64,000 nt of DNA from JALZCH01 sp036400075 (GTDB taxonomy: Bacteria; Acidobacteriota; Blastocatellia; Pyrinomonadales; Pyrinomonadaceae), in NCBI GenBank assembly GCA_036400075.1, contig DASWLV010000225.1:1-64000 (forward strand), given 5' to 3'. Below, piece after piece: positions 7,566 through 16,388 of this stretch. Under the pieces are notes generated by a model. The model did no database searches and had not been told where the DNA came from. It was given only the letters and a program-made list of their open reading frames with translations. Positions within the stretch are counted from its first letter, which is position 1, and each line of letters begins with the position of its first letter. The position numbers were made by a program, and so were the translations under genes.

Positions 7566-8507
7566 ATGTCAAAAAATAAAATTTACGGTTTAACCGTTCG
7601 TCAATGGACGGCTTTGCTTGTTGTTGTTATCGGCTTAATCGTTTTCGGCTGCCGCGCCTGTTACAACTTCGTTAGTGACCAACCGTCAAACAATGTAAAT
7701 AATGCAAATGTTGTAGTTGAATCAAACCAAACCAATAAAAAACCTTCGCGCCCGACGCAGAATCCCTCTTCAAGTCTAACAGTCGAACAGGCGACGGAAA
7801 TTTATTTAAGATTGGGAAATCCGAGCGGAGCCAACAATTCCGATCCGAACAATCTTTTGATGGTCAAACCGTATTATGCGCTGTCTTACAATCGCTCGCG
7901 CGGCACGGCGAATTGGGTTTCTTGGCGCGTCACTCAAGCAGACATCGGAAATGTCGAGCGCGCCAACGATTTTCGTCCCGATCCGAATTTGCCGTCGGGT
8001 TTTCCGCGGGTAACGCCCAGTGATTACACCGGAAGCGGTTTTGACCGCGGTCATCTGGTTCCGTCCAAAGACCGCTCAAATACGCCGGAAGCCAACAGCG
8101 CGACGTTTTTTATGTCAAATATCGTTCCGCAAGAACCTGACAGCAATCAAGGCGTTTGGAAATCTCTCGAAGATGAAAGCCGCAGACTCGTCGAACAGGG
8201 AAATGAGATTTACGTCGTCGCCGGAATTACGGGTGAACGTGGTCGGGTGAAAAATAAAGTGGCTATTCCGGCGAGTATGTGGAAAATCGTCGTCGTTTTG
8301 CCAAACGGCTCCGATATTTCAGAAATCAATGCGAACACGCGGATTATTGCTGTTGACATTCCAAATGCGAAAGGTGTTCGCAACGACGACTGGCGAAAGT
8401 ATCGCACGACAATTCGACAAATCGAACAAAAAACAGGCTATAACTTGCTTTCCGGCTTGCCGCCAAACGTTCAAGACGCAATCGAAACGAAAATGGACAG
8501 CCGTTAA
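7566..8507 (+). CDS. NucA-like DNA/RNA non-specific endonuclease, membrane-anchored or exported
   Basis: 313 residues. An N-terminal hydrophobic segment (about residues 15-29) acts as signal or anchor, followed by a low-complexity Asn/Ser/Pro linker to about residue 70. The beta-beta-alpha-metal nuclease domain has the DRGH motif at residues 160-163 (FDRGHLVPSKDR; H163 is the general base) and the metal-binding Asn region SNIVPQEPDSNQGVW. This is the Serratia nuclease / Anabaena NucA family, which cleaves DNA and RNA outside the cytoplasm. A NuiA-type inhibitor is encoded about 0.6 kb away (9125-9613) on the opposite strand. Confidence 0.9.
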   Translation: MSKNKIYGLTVRQWTALLVVVIGLIVFGCRACYNFVSDQPSNNVNNANVVVESNQTNKKPSRPTQNPSSSLTVEQATEIYLRLGNPSGANNSDPNNLLMVKPYYALSYNRSRGTANWVSWRVTQADIGNVERANDFRPDPNLPSGFPRVTPSDYTGSGFDRGHLVPSKDRSNTPEANSATFFMSNIVPQEPDSNQGVWKSLEDESRRLVEQGNEIYVVAGITGERGRVKNKVAIPASMWKIVVVLPNGSDISEINANTRIIAVDIPNAKGVRNDDWRKYRTTIRQIEQKTGYNLLSGLPPNVQDAIETKMDSR

Positions 8508-8540
8508 GTCTTCCATTTTTAATTGTTTGAAATTCTTTGA

Positions 8541-9110
8541 TTAACTTCCCGCTTGCCATTGTTTAATCGCGTCGAGCGGATAAATGAGCATCAGAATATT
8601 GAGCAACAAACTATCTCTAATCCAGAAAATCAATATTGTTTCGATTGCTAGAAAAACAATCAAAGAACGTATAAAACCTAAACTGCGCGCAATTGCGAAA
8701 CCGATTCCGCAGCTTACTACATCGCCGAAAGAGTTAATAATTGTGTCGCCGGAATAACCGAGCGCGGCTGTATTTTCGCGGTAACGCTCGATGACAAACC
8801 TTGAATTCTCCAAAACTTCCCAACCTGCTTCAATCGCAACTGCCGCCCAGAGCTGCCATTCACGCGCCAAACGCGGAAAAATCAAAGTTATCAGCCAGCA
8901 GAAAAGAAAACCGTGCAAAAGATGCGTAAAGCTATAAGGATCAAGGAAATGCTGTGAAGTATTTGAACTCCAGGCATCACTCACCCAGAGAAAAATTCCG
9001 CATTCGCAAAACCACAAACGTCCCTGGCTGCGAAGCGCGCCTACGAGAATCAAAACGGTAACTGCGATTGCAATCCGCGCCCAATTTTTTCTCGAAAGAA
9101 TTTGTCGCAT
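8541..9110 (-). CDS. DUF2585 (UPF0314) membrane protein
   Basis: 189 residues with several predicted membrane segments: AIAVTVLILVGAL near the N-terminus, LLHGFLFCWLITLIF, and LIVFLAIETILIFW. The block CECGIFLWVSDAWSSNTSQH with HLLHGF and EVLENSRFVIERYRENTA is characteristic of DUF2585. The function is unknown. It sits between the NucA-like nuclease (convergent) and the NuiA-like inhibitor (same strand, 14-bp gap), so it is probably co-transcribed with the inhibitor. Confidence 0.85.
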   Translation of the reverse strand: MRQILSRKNWARIAIAVTVLILVGALRSQGRLWFCECGIFLWVSDAWSSNTSQHFLDPYSFTHLLHGFLFCWLITLIFPRLAREWQLWAAVAIEAGWEVLENSRFVIERYRENTAALGYSGDTIINSFGDVVSCGIGFAIARSLGFIRSLIVFLAIETILIFWIRDSLLLNILMLIYPLDAIKQWQAGS

Positions 9111-9124
9111 TTGTAATTGCCGGT

Positions 9125-9613
9125 TTATGTTTCGACCGCTTTGGTTTTAACGCCGGCGAGATTTCCTTCGCCGTCAATTCCAACAATGTAAATATTAATT
9201 TGTACGTCGCCGACTTTAAAGACCTTTGCGTTCTTTAACTTTGTGGCGAGCAAATCCTTTAATTTCAAATATTTTTCAACCTGCGCTTTTTCTTCAACGC
9301 CAAACCAATCCTGCATTTCGGTCGGCTGTTTGAAAAACTCGTCCAAAGTTTTTTCCGCAGTTTTTGCGTCCGGCTTTTCTCCGGCGAATATTAAAACGCT
9401 TTCCGTTGAAACATCGTCGGCGGGCTTGTCTGTTTTCCAAATAAAGGCTTCAAAACCTGCATCGGTTTCGCTGATATAAAACAAACCTTCGCTGGCGGCT
9501 TTTAAAATCGAAAATAATTCATCCGATTTGTTTCCGGGATTTGTTTCCGAAGATTTTTCTTCTGCAGATTTTTTTTCCGATTTCATTTTCGGGTTTCGAT
9601 TTTTTTTTCTCAT
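9125..9613 (-). CDS. NuiA-like nuclease inhibitor
   Basis: 162 residues. A charged N-terminus of about 30 residues precedes a compact domain: ELFSILKAASEGLFYISETD, then EFFKQPTEMQDWFG, and KVGDVQINIYIVGIDGEG, ending in VET. This order matches the nuclease A inhibitor family (NuiA). In Anabaena NuiA the C-terminal residues contact the NucA active site, and ending in Glu-Thr fits that. There is no signal peptide, as expected for a protein that protects the cytoplasm from a nuclease before export. It is probably the first gene of an operon with the DUF2585 gene. The cognate nuclease candidate is at 7566-8507. Confidence 0.85.
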   Translation of the reverse strand: MRKKNRNPKMKSEKKSAEEKSSETNPGNKSDELFSILKAASEGLFYISETDAGFEAFIWKTDKPADDVSTESVLIFAGEKPDAKTAEKTLDEFFKQPTEMQDWFGVEEKAQVEKYLKLKDLLATKLKNAKVFKVGDVQINIYIVGIDGEGNLAGVKTKAVET

Positions 9614-9738
9614 CGGAGAAAATTTTTCACTTTTTGCAAATTGCTGTGAAGTCTAACATTTCGCCGTGTGCCTGCCAAATCAATTTTAAAGCAGATAAAA
9701 TCGCCAAATTTAAGTCAAATTATTTTACAAAAAAAACC

Positions 9739-9894
9739 TGTGGATAACTCTTGCATTTTAGTTTGATTTCGTGTTAGGCTTTGCCCCGTTTTGATGATTT
9801 TGATTGCTTGTAAATTATTGAAAGTAAAAGAGTTAAAGTAAAACTTTAGCTTTTCTAAACTTTTCCACAACCCTGTGGAAAAACCTGTGGAAAA
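9739..9894. other. DnaA-box cluster upstream of dnaA
   Basis: The gap 9614-10040 holds no gene. It contains one perfect DnaA box on the minus strand (9739-9747, TGTGGATAA) and three one-mismatch boxes of TTTTCCACA type: 9861-9869 (+), 9874-9882 (-) and 9886-9894 (-). The cluster could serve dnaA autoregulation or be one half of a split origin. The dnaA promoter must lie in the same stretch but could not be fixed. Confidence 0.75.
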
Positions 9895-10040
9895 CTTTTC
9901 GGAAGCGGAGTTTTCTACCTTGTTTTTTAGTTACTTGCGCAGTTGAAGGAAATGTTTTTGATGAACGGCGAAAGACGAAAATTTTGAGTAATTTTTTTTA
10001 GACGATTCAATTATTAAAAATGAATTTTGGAGATAAAAAT

Positions 10041-11528
10041 ATGACACCCTCGGCGGAACAACAAATATGGAGCAATGTCCTGCAATCGGTTGAGCGAAGA
10101 ATCAACCGGCACATTTTCGACACTTGGTTTCGCCCGATACAGTTTGAGGGCTGCGACCACGCGCAAGGCGTAGTACGGCTGCACGCGCCGAGTAAAGTCA
10201 GTAAAGACTGGATTAGCAGCAATTATTCAGACCTTTTAAATCATTCACTTAAAGAAATGAACTTGGGCAGCTACCGTTTTGATTGGAGCTGGGATGATAC
10301 CGAAACCGAACGGCTCGCCGAAGAAAGCTCGCGCAATGATCTGGAAGAAGACGGCGGCGAAACCGGATCAAAATTTGTTTCAAGTCAATTGCCTGCGACA
10401 AACGGCAACGGCAAAACGACTAATCTTTTTTCAATTCTCGAATCGGTCGAAGCGGAAACCATCAAATCGGCAGCGCCGACGACTTTTGTGGACATTGAGC
10501 CGGTCGAGCTATCTTTAAGCCATAAATACACTTTCGGGACTTTCGTCGTCGGCTCTTGCAACCAGTTTGCCCACGCCGCCAGCTTAGCCATCGCTGAAGC
10601 TCCGGGCAAAACCTACAATCCTTTATATATCTACGGCGGAGTCGGTTTGGGAAAAACTCATCTGATGCACGCTGCCGGTCATGCGATTAAAGAACGCAAT
10701 CGCCATCTGCGCGTGTCTTATATTTCGGCGGAAAAGTTTATGAATGAGTTAATTAACGCGATTCGTTACGATAAAACTCAAACTTTCCGCGAAAAGTATC
10801 GCTCCATTGATGTTCTCCTGATGGACGACATTCAATTTATGGCTGGCAAGGAGCGCACGCAGGAAGAGTTTTTTCATACATTTAACGCGCTTTACGACAA
10901 ACAAAAACAAATCGTGATCAGTTCGGACTGCCCGCCGCGGGAAATTCCGACTCTCGAAGAACGTCTGCACTCGCGTTTTGAATGGGGCTTGATTGCGGAC
11001 ATCGAGCCGCCGGATTTGGAAACGAAAGTCGCCATCCTAAGACGCAAAGCCGATTTGGACGGAGTTGATTTGCCGGATGAAGTCGCGCTCTTTGTCGCCT
11101 CGAAAGTTAAAAACAACATCCGCGAGCTTGAAGGCTCACTCGTTCGTCTTGTGGCAATTTCATCTTTGCGAGGTTTGCCGATTTCCAAACTTCTCGCGCA
11201 AGACGCGATTCGCAATATTTCCGATAGCTCTAAGCCGGACGGAATTACGATGGACAAGATTGAAAAAACAGTGGCAATGCACTACCGGTTATCAATCGAA
11301 GAGTTAAAGTCAAAAAACAACTCTCGACAAGTTGCAGTGCCGCGACAAGTCGCAATGTATCTGTGTAAGCGCTTGACAAGACATAGTTTCCCGGAAATCG
11401 GGCGCGAATTTGGCGGAAAGCATCACACAACCGTTATTCATTCTTGCGAAAAGATAAATTCATTAATTCAGGAGGATAAAAATTTCCACAGGGTAGTTTC
11501 CGAGCTAATTGACAATCTTTGCAGTTAG
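10041..11528 (+). CDS. dnaA: Chromosomal replication initiator protein DnaA
   Basis: 495 residues. The ATG at 10041 is chosen because GGAGA lies 7-8 bp upstream; an in-frame ATG at 10020 lacks this. Domain I is MTPSAEQQIWSNVLQSVERR. A variable linker runs to about residue 150, followed by the AAA+ domain III with KYTFGTFVVGSCNQFAHAA, Walker A GGVGLGKTHL and Walker B VLLMDDIQF. Domain IV has the DnaA signature GGKHHTTVIHSCEKI, which contacts the DnaA box. Length is normal. DnaA boxes flank the gene on both sides, so it should bind its own promoter region. Confidence 0.98.
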   Translation: MTPSAEQQIWSNVLQSVERRINRHIFDTWFRPIQFEGCDHAQGVVRLHAPSKVSKDWISSNYSDLLNHSLKEMNLGSYRFDWSWDDTETERLAEESSRNDLEEDGGETGSKFVSSQLPATNGNGKTTNLFSILESVEAETIKSAAPTTFVDIEPVELSLSHKYTFGTFVVGSCNQFAHAASLAIAEAPGKTYNPLYIYGGVGLGKTHLMHAAGHAIKERNRHLRVSYISAEKFMNELINAIRYDKTQTFREKYRSIDVLLMDDIQFMAGKERTQEEFFHTFNALYDKQKQIVISSDCPPREIPTLEERLHSRFEWGLIADIEPPDLETKVAILRRKADLDGVDLPDEVALFVASKVKNNIRELEGSLVRLVAISSLRGLPISKLLAQDAIRNISDSSKPDGITMDKIEKTVAMHYRLSIEELKSKNNSRQVAVPRQVAMYLCKRLTRHSFPEIGREFGGKHHTTVIHSCEKINSLIQEDKNFHRVVSELIDNLCS

Positions 11529-11551
11529 TTAAAGGAAATTACCGGAAAAAG

Positions 11552-11838
11552 ATTTCCACAGGTAAAAGATGTTTAAACCTGTGTTTAGTTAAACTATTTC
11601 TGTAATTAAACAATTTTTTTCCACATTTCCACAGGCTGTTAAAATTTTGCCCTGTGGAAATTGTGGAAAACTCTCTGTGGAAAAAGTTATCCACAGGCGG
11701 AGCTGTTTTTTCCACAGCATTATCCACAGGGTTTTCCACAGGTCTTTCCGATGTAAAATTACTTTATGCAATAATTTAACAAAAGTTTTCCACATTTCCA
11801 CAGCCCCTACTACTACTACTAATATAAAAAGAGAAAAT
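11552..11838. other. Replication origin (oriC) in the dnaA-dnaN gap
   Basis: Two perfect TTATCCACA boxes lie at 11687-11695 and 11720-11728. One-mismatch boxes (TTTTCCACA or reverse) lie at 11617-11625, 11662-11670, 11676-11684, 11708-11716, 11732-11740 and 11786-11794. Weaker ATTTCCACA boxes lie at 11552-11560, 11625-11633, 11653-11661 and 11794-11802. The last pair of boxes runs directly into a short GC cluster (GCCC), then five CTA trios (11807-11821), then an AT-rich purine stretch. Box, GC cluster, trio and AT-rich tract is the order of the DnaA-trio basal unwinding system described in Bacillus subtilis. No gene is present in this gap. Confidence 0.88.
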
Positions 11839-11936
11839 ATGTATTTAGTTAAAGTAGTAAAAAGGCGTCGCAAGTTAAGTTAAAAATCGAACATTTTTTA
11901 GGCAATAATAAAAGCAATAAAAAGGAGTCAAAAATA

Positions 11937-13052
11937 ATGGAGTTTGTAATTAGCCAGGAAGCTCTCAAAAATGAATTAGGATTTGTTCAGGGAATCGTTG
12001 AGCGAAAAAACACGATTCCGGTATTGGCAAACATCTTGATCGAATCAATCGGCGAAAACACGATTCGCATCACCGGGACGGATTTGGACGTGACGATTCG
12101 CTGCGAGGCAGAAGCGGAAATAAAAACGAGCGGAGCAATGTGTATTTCCGCCAGAAAGCTTTTCGATATTGTTCGCCTGCTGCCGGACGCGCAGGTGAAA
12201 TTCAAAACAGATGAGAACGATTGGGTAAAGGTCGAATGCGGACGCTACAACAGCCGTCTCGCGGGCGTTGGGCGCGAACAGTTCCCTGAAGTCCCAGCTT
12301 TCAAATCAGCGCCGCTACGCCTGCCTTCAGAGCTTTTCCGCAATTTCATCAAACATACGGCTTTTGCCATCACGCAGGAACAATCACGTTTCACTTTGTC
12401 GGGCGCAAAATTTATGCTCGCCGCCGACGGCGCGCGGATGGTAACAACCGATGGTCACCGGCTGGCATTTATCGAAAAGAACGATTTAGGAGAAGCCGCG
12501 CCGGCGGAAGCGATTGACGTGCTGATTCCGAAAAAGACTTTGAGCGAATTGACCAAGCTCGCTGAAACGGCGACCGGGGACATTGCGCTCGGCGAAGACT
12601 CGAATCACATTTATTTTGAAGTCGGCTCGCGCCTGCTCGTTTCCAGAAAACTGACCGGGCAGTTTCCGAATTACGAAATGGTGATGCCGAAAAACAACGA
12701 CAAAACGGCGCGATTCGACGCGGCGGAATTTAATAATGCGCTGCGCCGCGTCTCATTAATGTCCGACGAGCGGACAAAAGCCGTTAAACTGGAATTTAAA
12801 TCGGGAGTTATTCAAATCGGCGCGAGCGCGGCTGAAGAAGGCGAAGCAATCGAAGAAATTGCGACGGATTATGAAGGCGAAGATGTCGTAATCGGTTTTA
12901 ACTCGCAATATCTTCAGGAATTCTTTAATGTCGTGCGCGAAGGCGCGGTAGCTTTTGAGTTCAAAGACGGAAACGCGCAGGGACAGCTTGTTCCCGTCGT
13001 CGAAGAATCGGCTTACGATTACAAATACATTGTTATGCCAATGCGCGTTTGA
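11937..13052 (+). CDS. dnaN: DNA polymerase III sliding clamp (beta subunit)
   Basis: 371 residues, the normal length for the three-domain clamp. The N-terminus MEFVISQEALKNELGFVQGIVERKNTIPVLANILI is typical; TGTDLDVTIRC follows, and the end YKYIVMPMRV matches the conserved clamp C-terminus (VMPMR). A clear ribosome binding site (AAGGAG) lies about 10 bp before the ATG. It follows dnaA across the origin, the classic dnaA-dnaN order, and ends at a hairpin terminator. Confidence 0.97.
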   Translation: MEFVISQEALKNELGFVQGIVERKNTIPVLANILIESIGENTIRITGTDLDVTIRCEAEAEIKTSGAMCISARKLFDIVRLLPDAQVKFKTDENDWVKVECGRYNSRLAGVGREQFPEVPAFKSAPLRLPSELFRNFIKHTAFAITQEQSRFTLSGAKFMLAADGARMVTTDGHRLAFIEKNDLGEAAPAEAIDVLIPKKTLSELTKLAETATGDIALGEDSNHIYFEVGSRLLVSRKLTGQFPNYEMVMPKNNDKTARFDAAEFNNALRRVSLMSDERTKAVKLEFKSGVIQIGASAAEEGEAIEEIATDYEGEDVVIGFNSQYLQEFFNVVREGAVAFEFKDGNAQGQLVPVVEESAYDYKYIVMPMRV

Positions 13053-13075
13053 TGAAATTTGAAAATTTAAAATTT

Positions 13076-13110
13076 ATGGCTGACATTGGAGAAATGTCAG
13101 CCATTATTTT
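13076..13110 (+). terminator. Rho-independent terminator after dnaN
   Basis: The 12-bp perfect stem ATGGCTGACATT / AATGTCAGCCAT (13076-13087 and 13093-13104) with a 5-base loop is followed by TATTTT. It lies 24 bp after the dnaN stop and before the convergent isocitrate dehydrogenase gene. Confidence 0.85.
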
Positions 13111-13172
13111 CTGTTAAATTTAGCGGGATGAAAATTAATCGTTCATTATTGGTTTAATTCCCGACAGCTTGC

Positions 13173-14210
13173 TCAGGATTTGCTTTTCTCCCCCGCGCTT
13201 TTTCCCGAATTCATTTTTTCGATAATCGCTGCGGCAAATTCCGAGGTTTTCGATTCGCCGCCGATGTCTTTAGTGCGGACTTTTCCTTCGCGGAAAACTT
13301 CGAACATTGCGTTTTCGATTTTGTCAGCCGCTTTGCGCTCGCCCATATGCCGGAGCATTAAAATCGAAGATTGCAAAATGGCGGTCGGATTTGCCAAACC
13401 TTGTCCGGCAATATCCGGCGCGGAACCGTGAACTGCTTCAAAAACCGCGCCTTGTTCGCCGATGTTCGCGCCCGGAACAAGTCCGAGACCGCCAACCAAA
13501 CCGGCGCATAAATCTGACAAAATATCGCCGTACAGATTTTCCATCACCATAATGTCAAACTGCTCCGGTCTCATTACGAGCTGCATACAGGCATTGTCAA
13601 CGATTTTGTCATCGGCTTCGATTTCGGGAAAATCTTTCGCCACTTTATAAAAACATTCGAGAAACAGCCCGTCGGACAATTTCATAATGTTGGCTTTGTG
13701 AACGGCTGTCACCTTTTTGCGCTTTTCTTTGCTCGCGTACTCGAATGCGTAGCGCGAAATGCGGGTTGAGGCTTTTTCCGTGATGATTTTCAGGCTTTCA
13801 ACTACGCCCGGTATAATCGTGTGTTCGATTCCGGCGTACAAGCTTTCGGTGTTTTCGCGCACAATCACCAGATCGAGTTCGGGATAGCGCGACGGAACAT
13901 TCGGCAGAGCGCGCACCGGGCGCACATTGGCGTACAAATCCAGAGCCTTTCGCAAACCGACGTTTACCGACGTAAAACCTTTGCCAATCGGCGTGGTAAT
14001 CGGACCTTTGAGCGCGACTTTGTTGCGTTTCACGGATTCAAGGAGCGATTCGGGCAGCGTCGAGCCGTATTTTTCCAAAGCGTGCGCTCCGGCAAGCTGC
14101 GTTTCCCATTCGACATCAACGCCCGCTGCTTCAACGATTTGCACGGCTGCAGCGACCACTTCCGGTCCGATGCCGTCGCCCGGAATCAATGTAATTGTGT
14201 GTTTCGCCAT
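13173..14210 (-). CDS. NAD-type isocitrate dehydrogenase (IDH3-like)
   Basis: 345 residues from the ATG at 14210, preceded by AGGA. LIPGDGIGPEV is the beta-decarboxylating dehydrogenase start. VNVGLRKALDLYANVRPVR matches IDH3-like enzymes better than isopropylmalate dehydrogenase. ENTESLYAGIEH, the catalytic Lys in TAVHKANIMK, and the metal-binding Asp in NLYGDILSDL are all present. HGSAPDIAGQGLANPTA contains the Asp-Ile pair associated with NAD rather than NADP use. It oxidises isocitrate to 2-oxoglutarate in the TCA cycle. Isopropylmalate or homoisocitrate dehydrogenase is a less likely alternative. Confidence 0.85.
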   Translation of the reverse strand: MAKHTITLIPGDGIGPEVVAAAVQIVEAAGVDVEWETQLAGAHALEKYGSTLPESLLESVKRNKVALKGPITTPIGKGFTSVNVGLRKALDLYANVRPVRALPNVPSRYPELDLVIVRENTESLYAGIEHTIIPGVVESLKIITEKASTRISRYAFEYASKEKRKKVTAVHKANIMKLSDGLFLECFYKVAKDFPEIEADDKIVDNACMQLVMRPEQFDIMVMENLYGDILSDLCAGLVGGLGLVPGANIGEQGAVFEAVHGSAPDIAGQGLANPTAILQSSILMLRHMGERKAADKIENAMFEVFREGKVRTKDIGGESKTSEFAAAIIEKMNSGKSAGEKSKS

Positions 14211-14251
14211 TTGTTTTTCCTTTTGCACGTTAAAATCCTATGTTTTTGATT

Positions 14252-14815
14252 TTAACCCAGAATTTTATCAACTTCGATTTGCAAATTCGGTACGCTTTCG
14301 GAACGAACTGTGTCGCCGCGCCGAAGAACTCGAATCAAACTGTAAACGCCGCCGCGCGGCTGGGTGTGAATTTCAATTGTTTCGTTTTGCACGTTGACAA
14401 GCCAAACTTCCGGTATTTCGGCTTCGGCATAAAGCGGCAGTTTTCGATTGCGGTCATATTCAAGGGTTGAATCGGAAACTTCGACAATCAGCAAAACTTC
14501 TGCTGGGCGCGGATGCCGCCTGCCTTCATATTTCGTTAAATCAGTTAAAGCCAGATCCGGTTCCGGTTCGTGATAATCCGAAAGTCGCACCGGATTTTGA
14601 ACACTAACTAGAATGTCATCCGAAACATTTTTGACAAAGAACTTATTTAAAAAATTAACAACAGCAGCGTGCAAATCTCCGATAGACATTTTTTTGATTA
14701 ACTCTCCGTCAATAATTTCCGCGTGTTCGTAGTCTTTGATAAATCCGAGTTCAAACATTTTGTAAAACTCGTCAACTGTGAACCGCAGACGCATCGGTTG
14801 TGGATAAGCCGTCAT
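14252..14815 (-). CDS. Uma2 family (DUF820) endonuclease-like protein
   Basis: 187 residues with the Uma2 fold of the PD-(D/E)XK superfamily: FTVDEFYKMFELG, AEIIDGELIKKMSIGDLHAAVVNFLN, then EPEPDLALTDL (acidic catalytic segment) and VLLIVEVSDSTLEYDRNRKLPLYAEA (Glu and Lys of the active site). The family is widespread in Acidobacteriota, cyanobacteria and Chloroflexota, mostly of unknown role. The ATG at 14815 is chosen because GAGGTG lies upstream; a GTG at 14827 is possible. The neighbours appear unrelated. Confidence 0.85.
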   Translation of the reverse strand: MTAYPQPMRLRFTVDEFYKMFELGFIKDYEHAEIIDGELIKKMSIGDLHAAVVNFLNKFFVKNVSDDILVSVQNPVRLSDYHEPEPDLALTDLTKYEGRRHPRPAEVLLIVEVSDSTLEYDRNRKLPLYAEAEIPEVWLVNVQNETIEIHTQPRGGVYSLIRVLRRGDTVRSESVPNLQIEVDKILG

Positions 14816-14839
14816 AAATCTCGTCACCTCGAAAACATT

Positions 14840-16276
14840 TTAATCAACCGGATTTGCCGTTTTCAATAATTCAAAGCCCTCAGAACGCGCGACAAATGTC
14901 GCAGCCGTTAAATCGCCGACGACATTTAAAGTTGTGCGGCACATATCAAGAATGCGGTCAACGCCCAGGATAATCGCAATCAGTGCCGGATTAACGCCGA
15001 TCATCGCCAGAATGCCGATGATAAACGGAATCGAGCCGGAAGGAACTCCGGCAGTTCCGATGCCGCCCAAAATCGCCAGATAAACAACCATCAATTGCTG
15101 ACCGATGGTTAAATCAACGCCTGCAAGCTGCGCCAAAAATAAAACCGTGACGCCTTCGTAAAGAGCCGTGCCGTTTTGATTCGCCGTTGCGCCGACTGTT
15201 AAAACAAAGCTGTTGATTTGCGGCGGAACGCCCAAATTTTCTTCCGAAACTCTTAAAGCGGTGGGCAGAGTGGCATTTGATGAACTCGTCGAAAACGCCG
15301 TTACAATCACCAGCCAGATGCGGCGGAAAAAATCAACCGGATTAATGCGCGACAAAAACCAAACCGAGAGCGAATAGACACCGAAAAAGTGAATTCCGAG
15401 ACCGAGCAGAACCGTCAAAATAAACGCGCCTAAAGTTCCCAGCAAATCAATACCGAACTTCGCCATATTGTTAAAAATCAAACAGGCGACTGCATACGGC
15501 GCGAATTTCATAATCATGTCAATAATTTTTGACGTGATCTGAAACAGCGACGCCATCCCGCTAACAAACGGCGCGGAAACTGGTTCGGGCAGCAAAGTTA
15601 TCGCAACGCCGACAATCAAAGCGAAAAACATCAAATGCAGCATATTTGGATTTTCGCCCGCAATCGAGTTGAAAACATTGCGCGGGACAATCGTTTTGAC
15701 CACCGACATCAGCGCCGAATCATTAGCAGCGGCTTGCTGCGCTTTTTGTGCAGATTCCAAGGTAGTTCCGGCTTGCGTTTTGTATCGCTCCTGAAGTTCG
15801 GCGGCTTTGTCCGGCGCAAGCCATTTTCCCGGCTGAATTGTGTTTGCCAGTCCCAAACCAATGACAACGGAGATCGCCGAAATAATCAGACAATACGCAA
15901 ACGATTTGAACCCGACGCGCCCTAGTTTGCGAACATCGCCAATACCTGCCACGCCGACTACAAGAGATGAAAACACGAGCGGAACGACAATCATTAGCAA
16001 TAAATTGAGGAAAAGCTGCCCGATTGGTTCAGTGAAATTGCGAATTGTCCAATCAACGTTGGCAATCGAGGCTTCGCCGCCCGCTTTGCCGATTTGATTG
16101 ACAATGAGTCCGGCGAGGACGCCGACGACCAAGCCGATTAAGATTTTCGTGTGCAGGGCGATTCCGCGCGGCTTGTCCCGGGTTTCGTCGTCCAAATCTG
16201 TTTCCAGCTCGCGTTCGTAGTTTTCGGAATATTCATTACGAGCGTCATCCTGTCGAACTTTTTGTTCTTCGTTCAT
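14840..16276 (-). CDS. Dicarboxylate/amino acid:cation symporter (DAACS family)
   Basis: 478-residue polytopic membrane protein. A hydrophilic N-terminal tail of about 43 residues is longer than usual. The re-entrant hairpin serine-rich motif (STSSSNATLPTA) and the following NQNGTALYEG are the substrate and cation-binding hallmarks of GltP/DctA/EAAT transporters. The C-terminal VDRILDMCRTTLNVVGDLTAATFVAR is also conserved. It would import glutamate, aspartate or C4-dicarboxylates with Na+ or H+. The insertion RYKTQAGTTLESAQKAQQAA between early membrane segments is longer than in GltP. Confidence 0.92.
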   Translation of the reverse strand: MNEEQKVRQDDARNEYSENYERELETDLDDETRDKPRGIALHTKILIGLVVGVLAGLIVNQIGKAGGEASIANVDWTIRNFTEPIGQLFLNLLLMIVVPLVFSSLVVGVAGIGDVRKLGRVGFKSFAYCLIISAISVVIGLGLANTIQPGKWLAPDKAAELQERYKTQAGTTLESAQKAQQAAANDSALMSVVKTIVPRNVFNSIAGENPNMLHLMFFALIVGVAITLLPEPVSAPFVSGMASLFQITSKIIDMIMKFAPYAVACLIFNNMAKFGIDLLGTLGAFILTVLLGLGIHFFGVYSLSVWFLSRINPVDFFRRIWLVIVTAFSTSSSNATLPTALRVSEENLGVPPQINSFVLTVGATANQNGTALYEGVTVLFLAQLAGVDLTIGQQLMVVYLAILGGIGTAGVPSGSIPFIIGILAMIGVNPALIAIILGVDRILDMCRTTLNVVGDLTAATFVARSEGFELLKTANPVD

Positions 16277-16388
16277 CTTTTGCCTTTCGCTCTGGGAAAA
16301 TAACTGCTCGCGGCATCATACAAATGCCGATGAAATATTTCAATCAGTATTTTTATTAAAAAGTTGGCGAAAGGAAGTTAAATGAAAA

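Noticed and set aside
11839..11883. A 14-codon open frame (MYLVKVVKRRRKLS) between the trio element and dnaN
   Set aside because: It lies in the AT-rich origin region with only a weak ribosome binding site, and such short frames are expected by chance. It is basic, but there is no support for translation.
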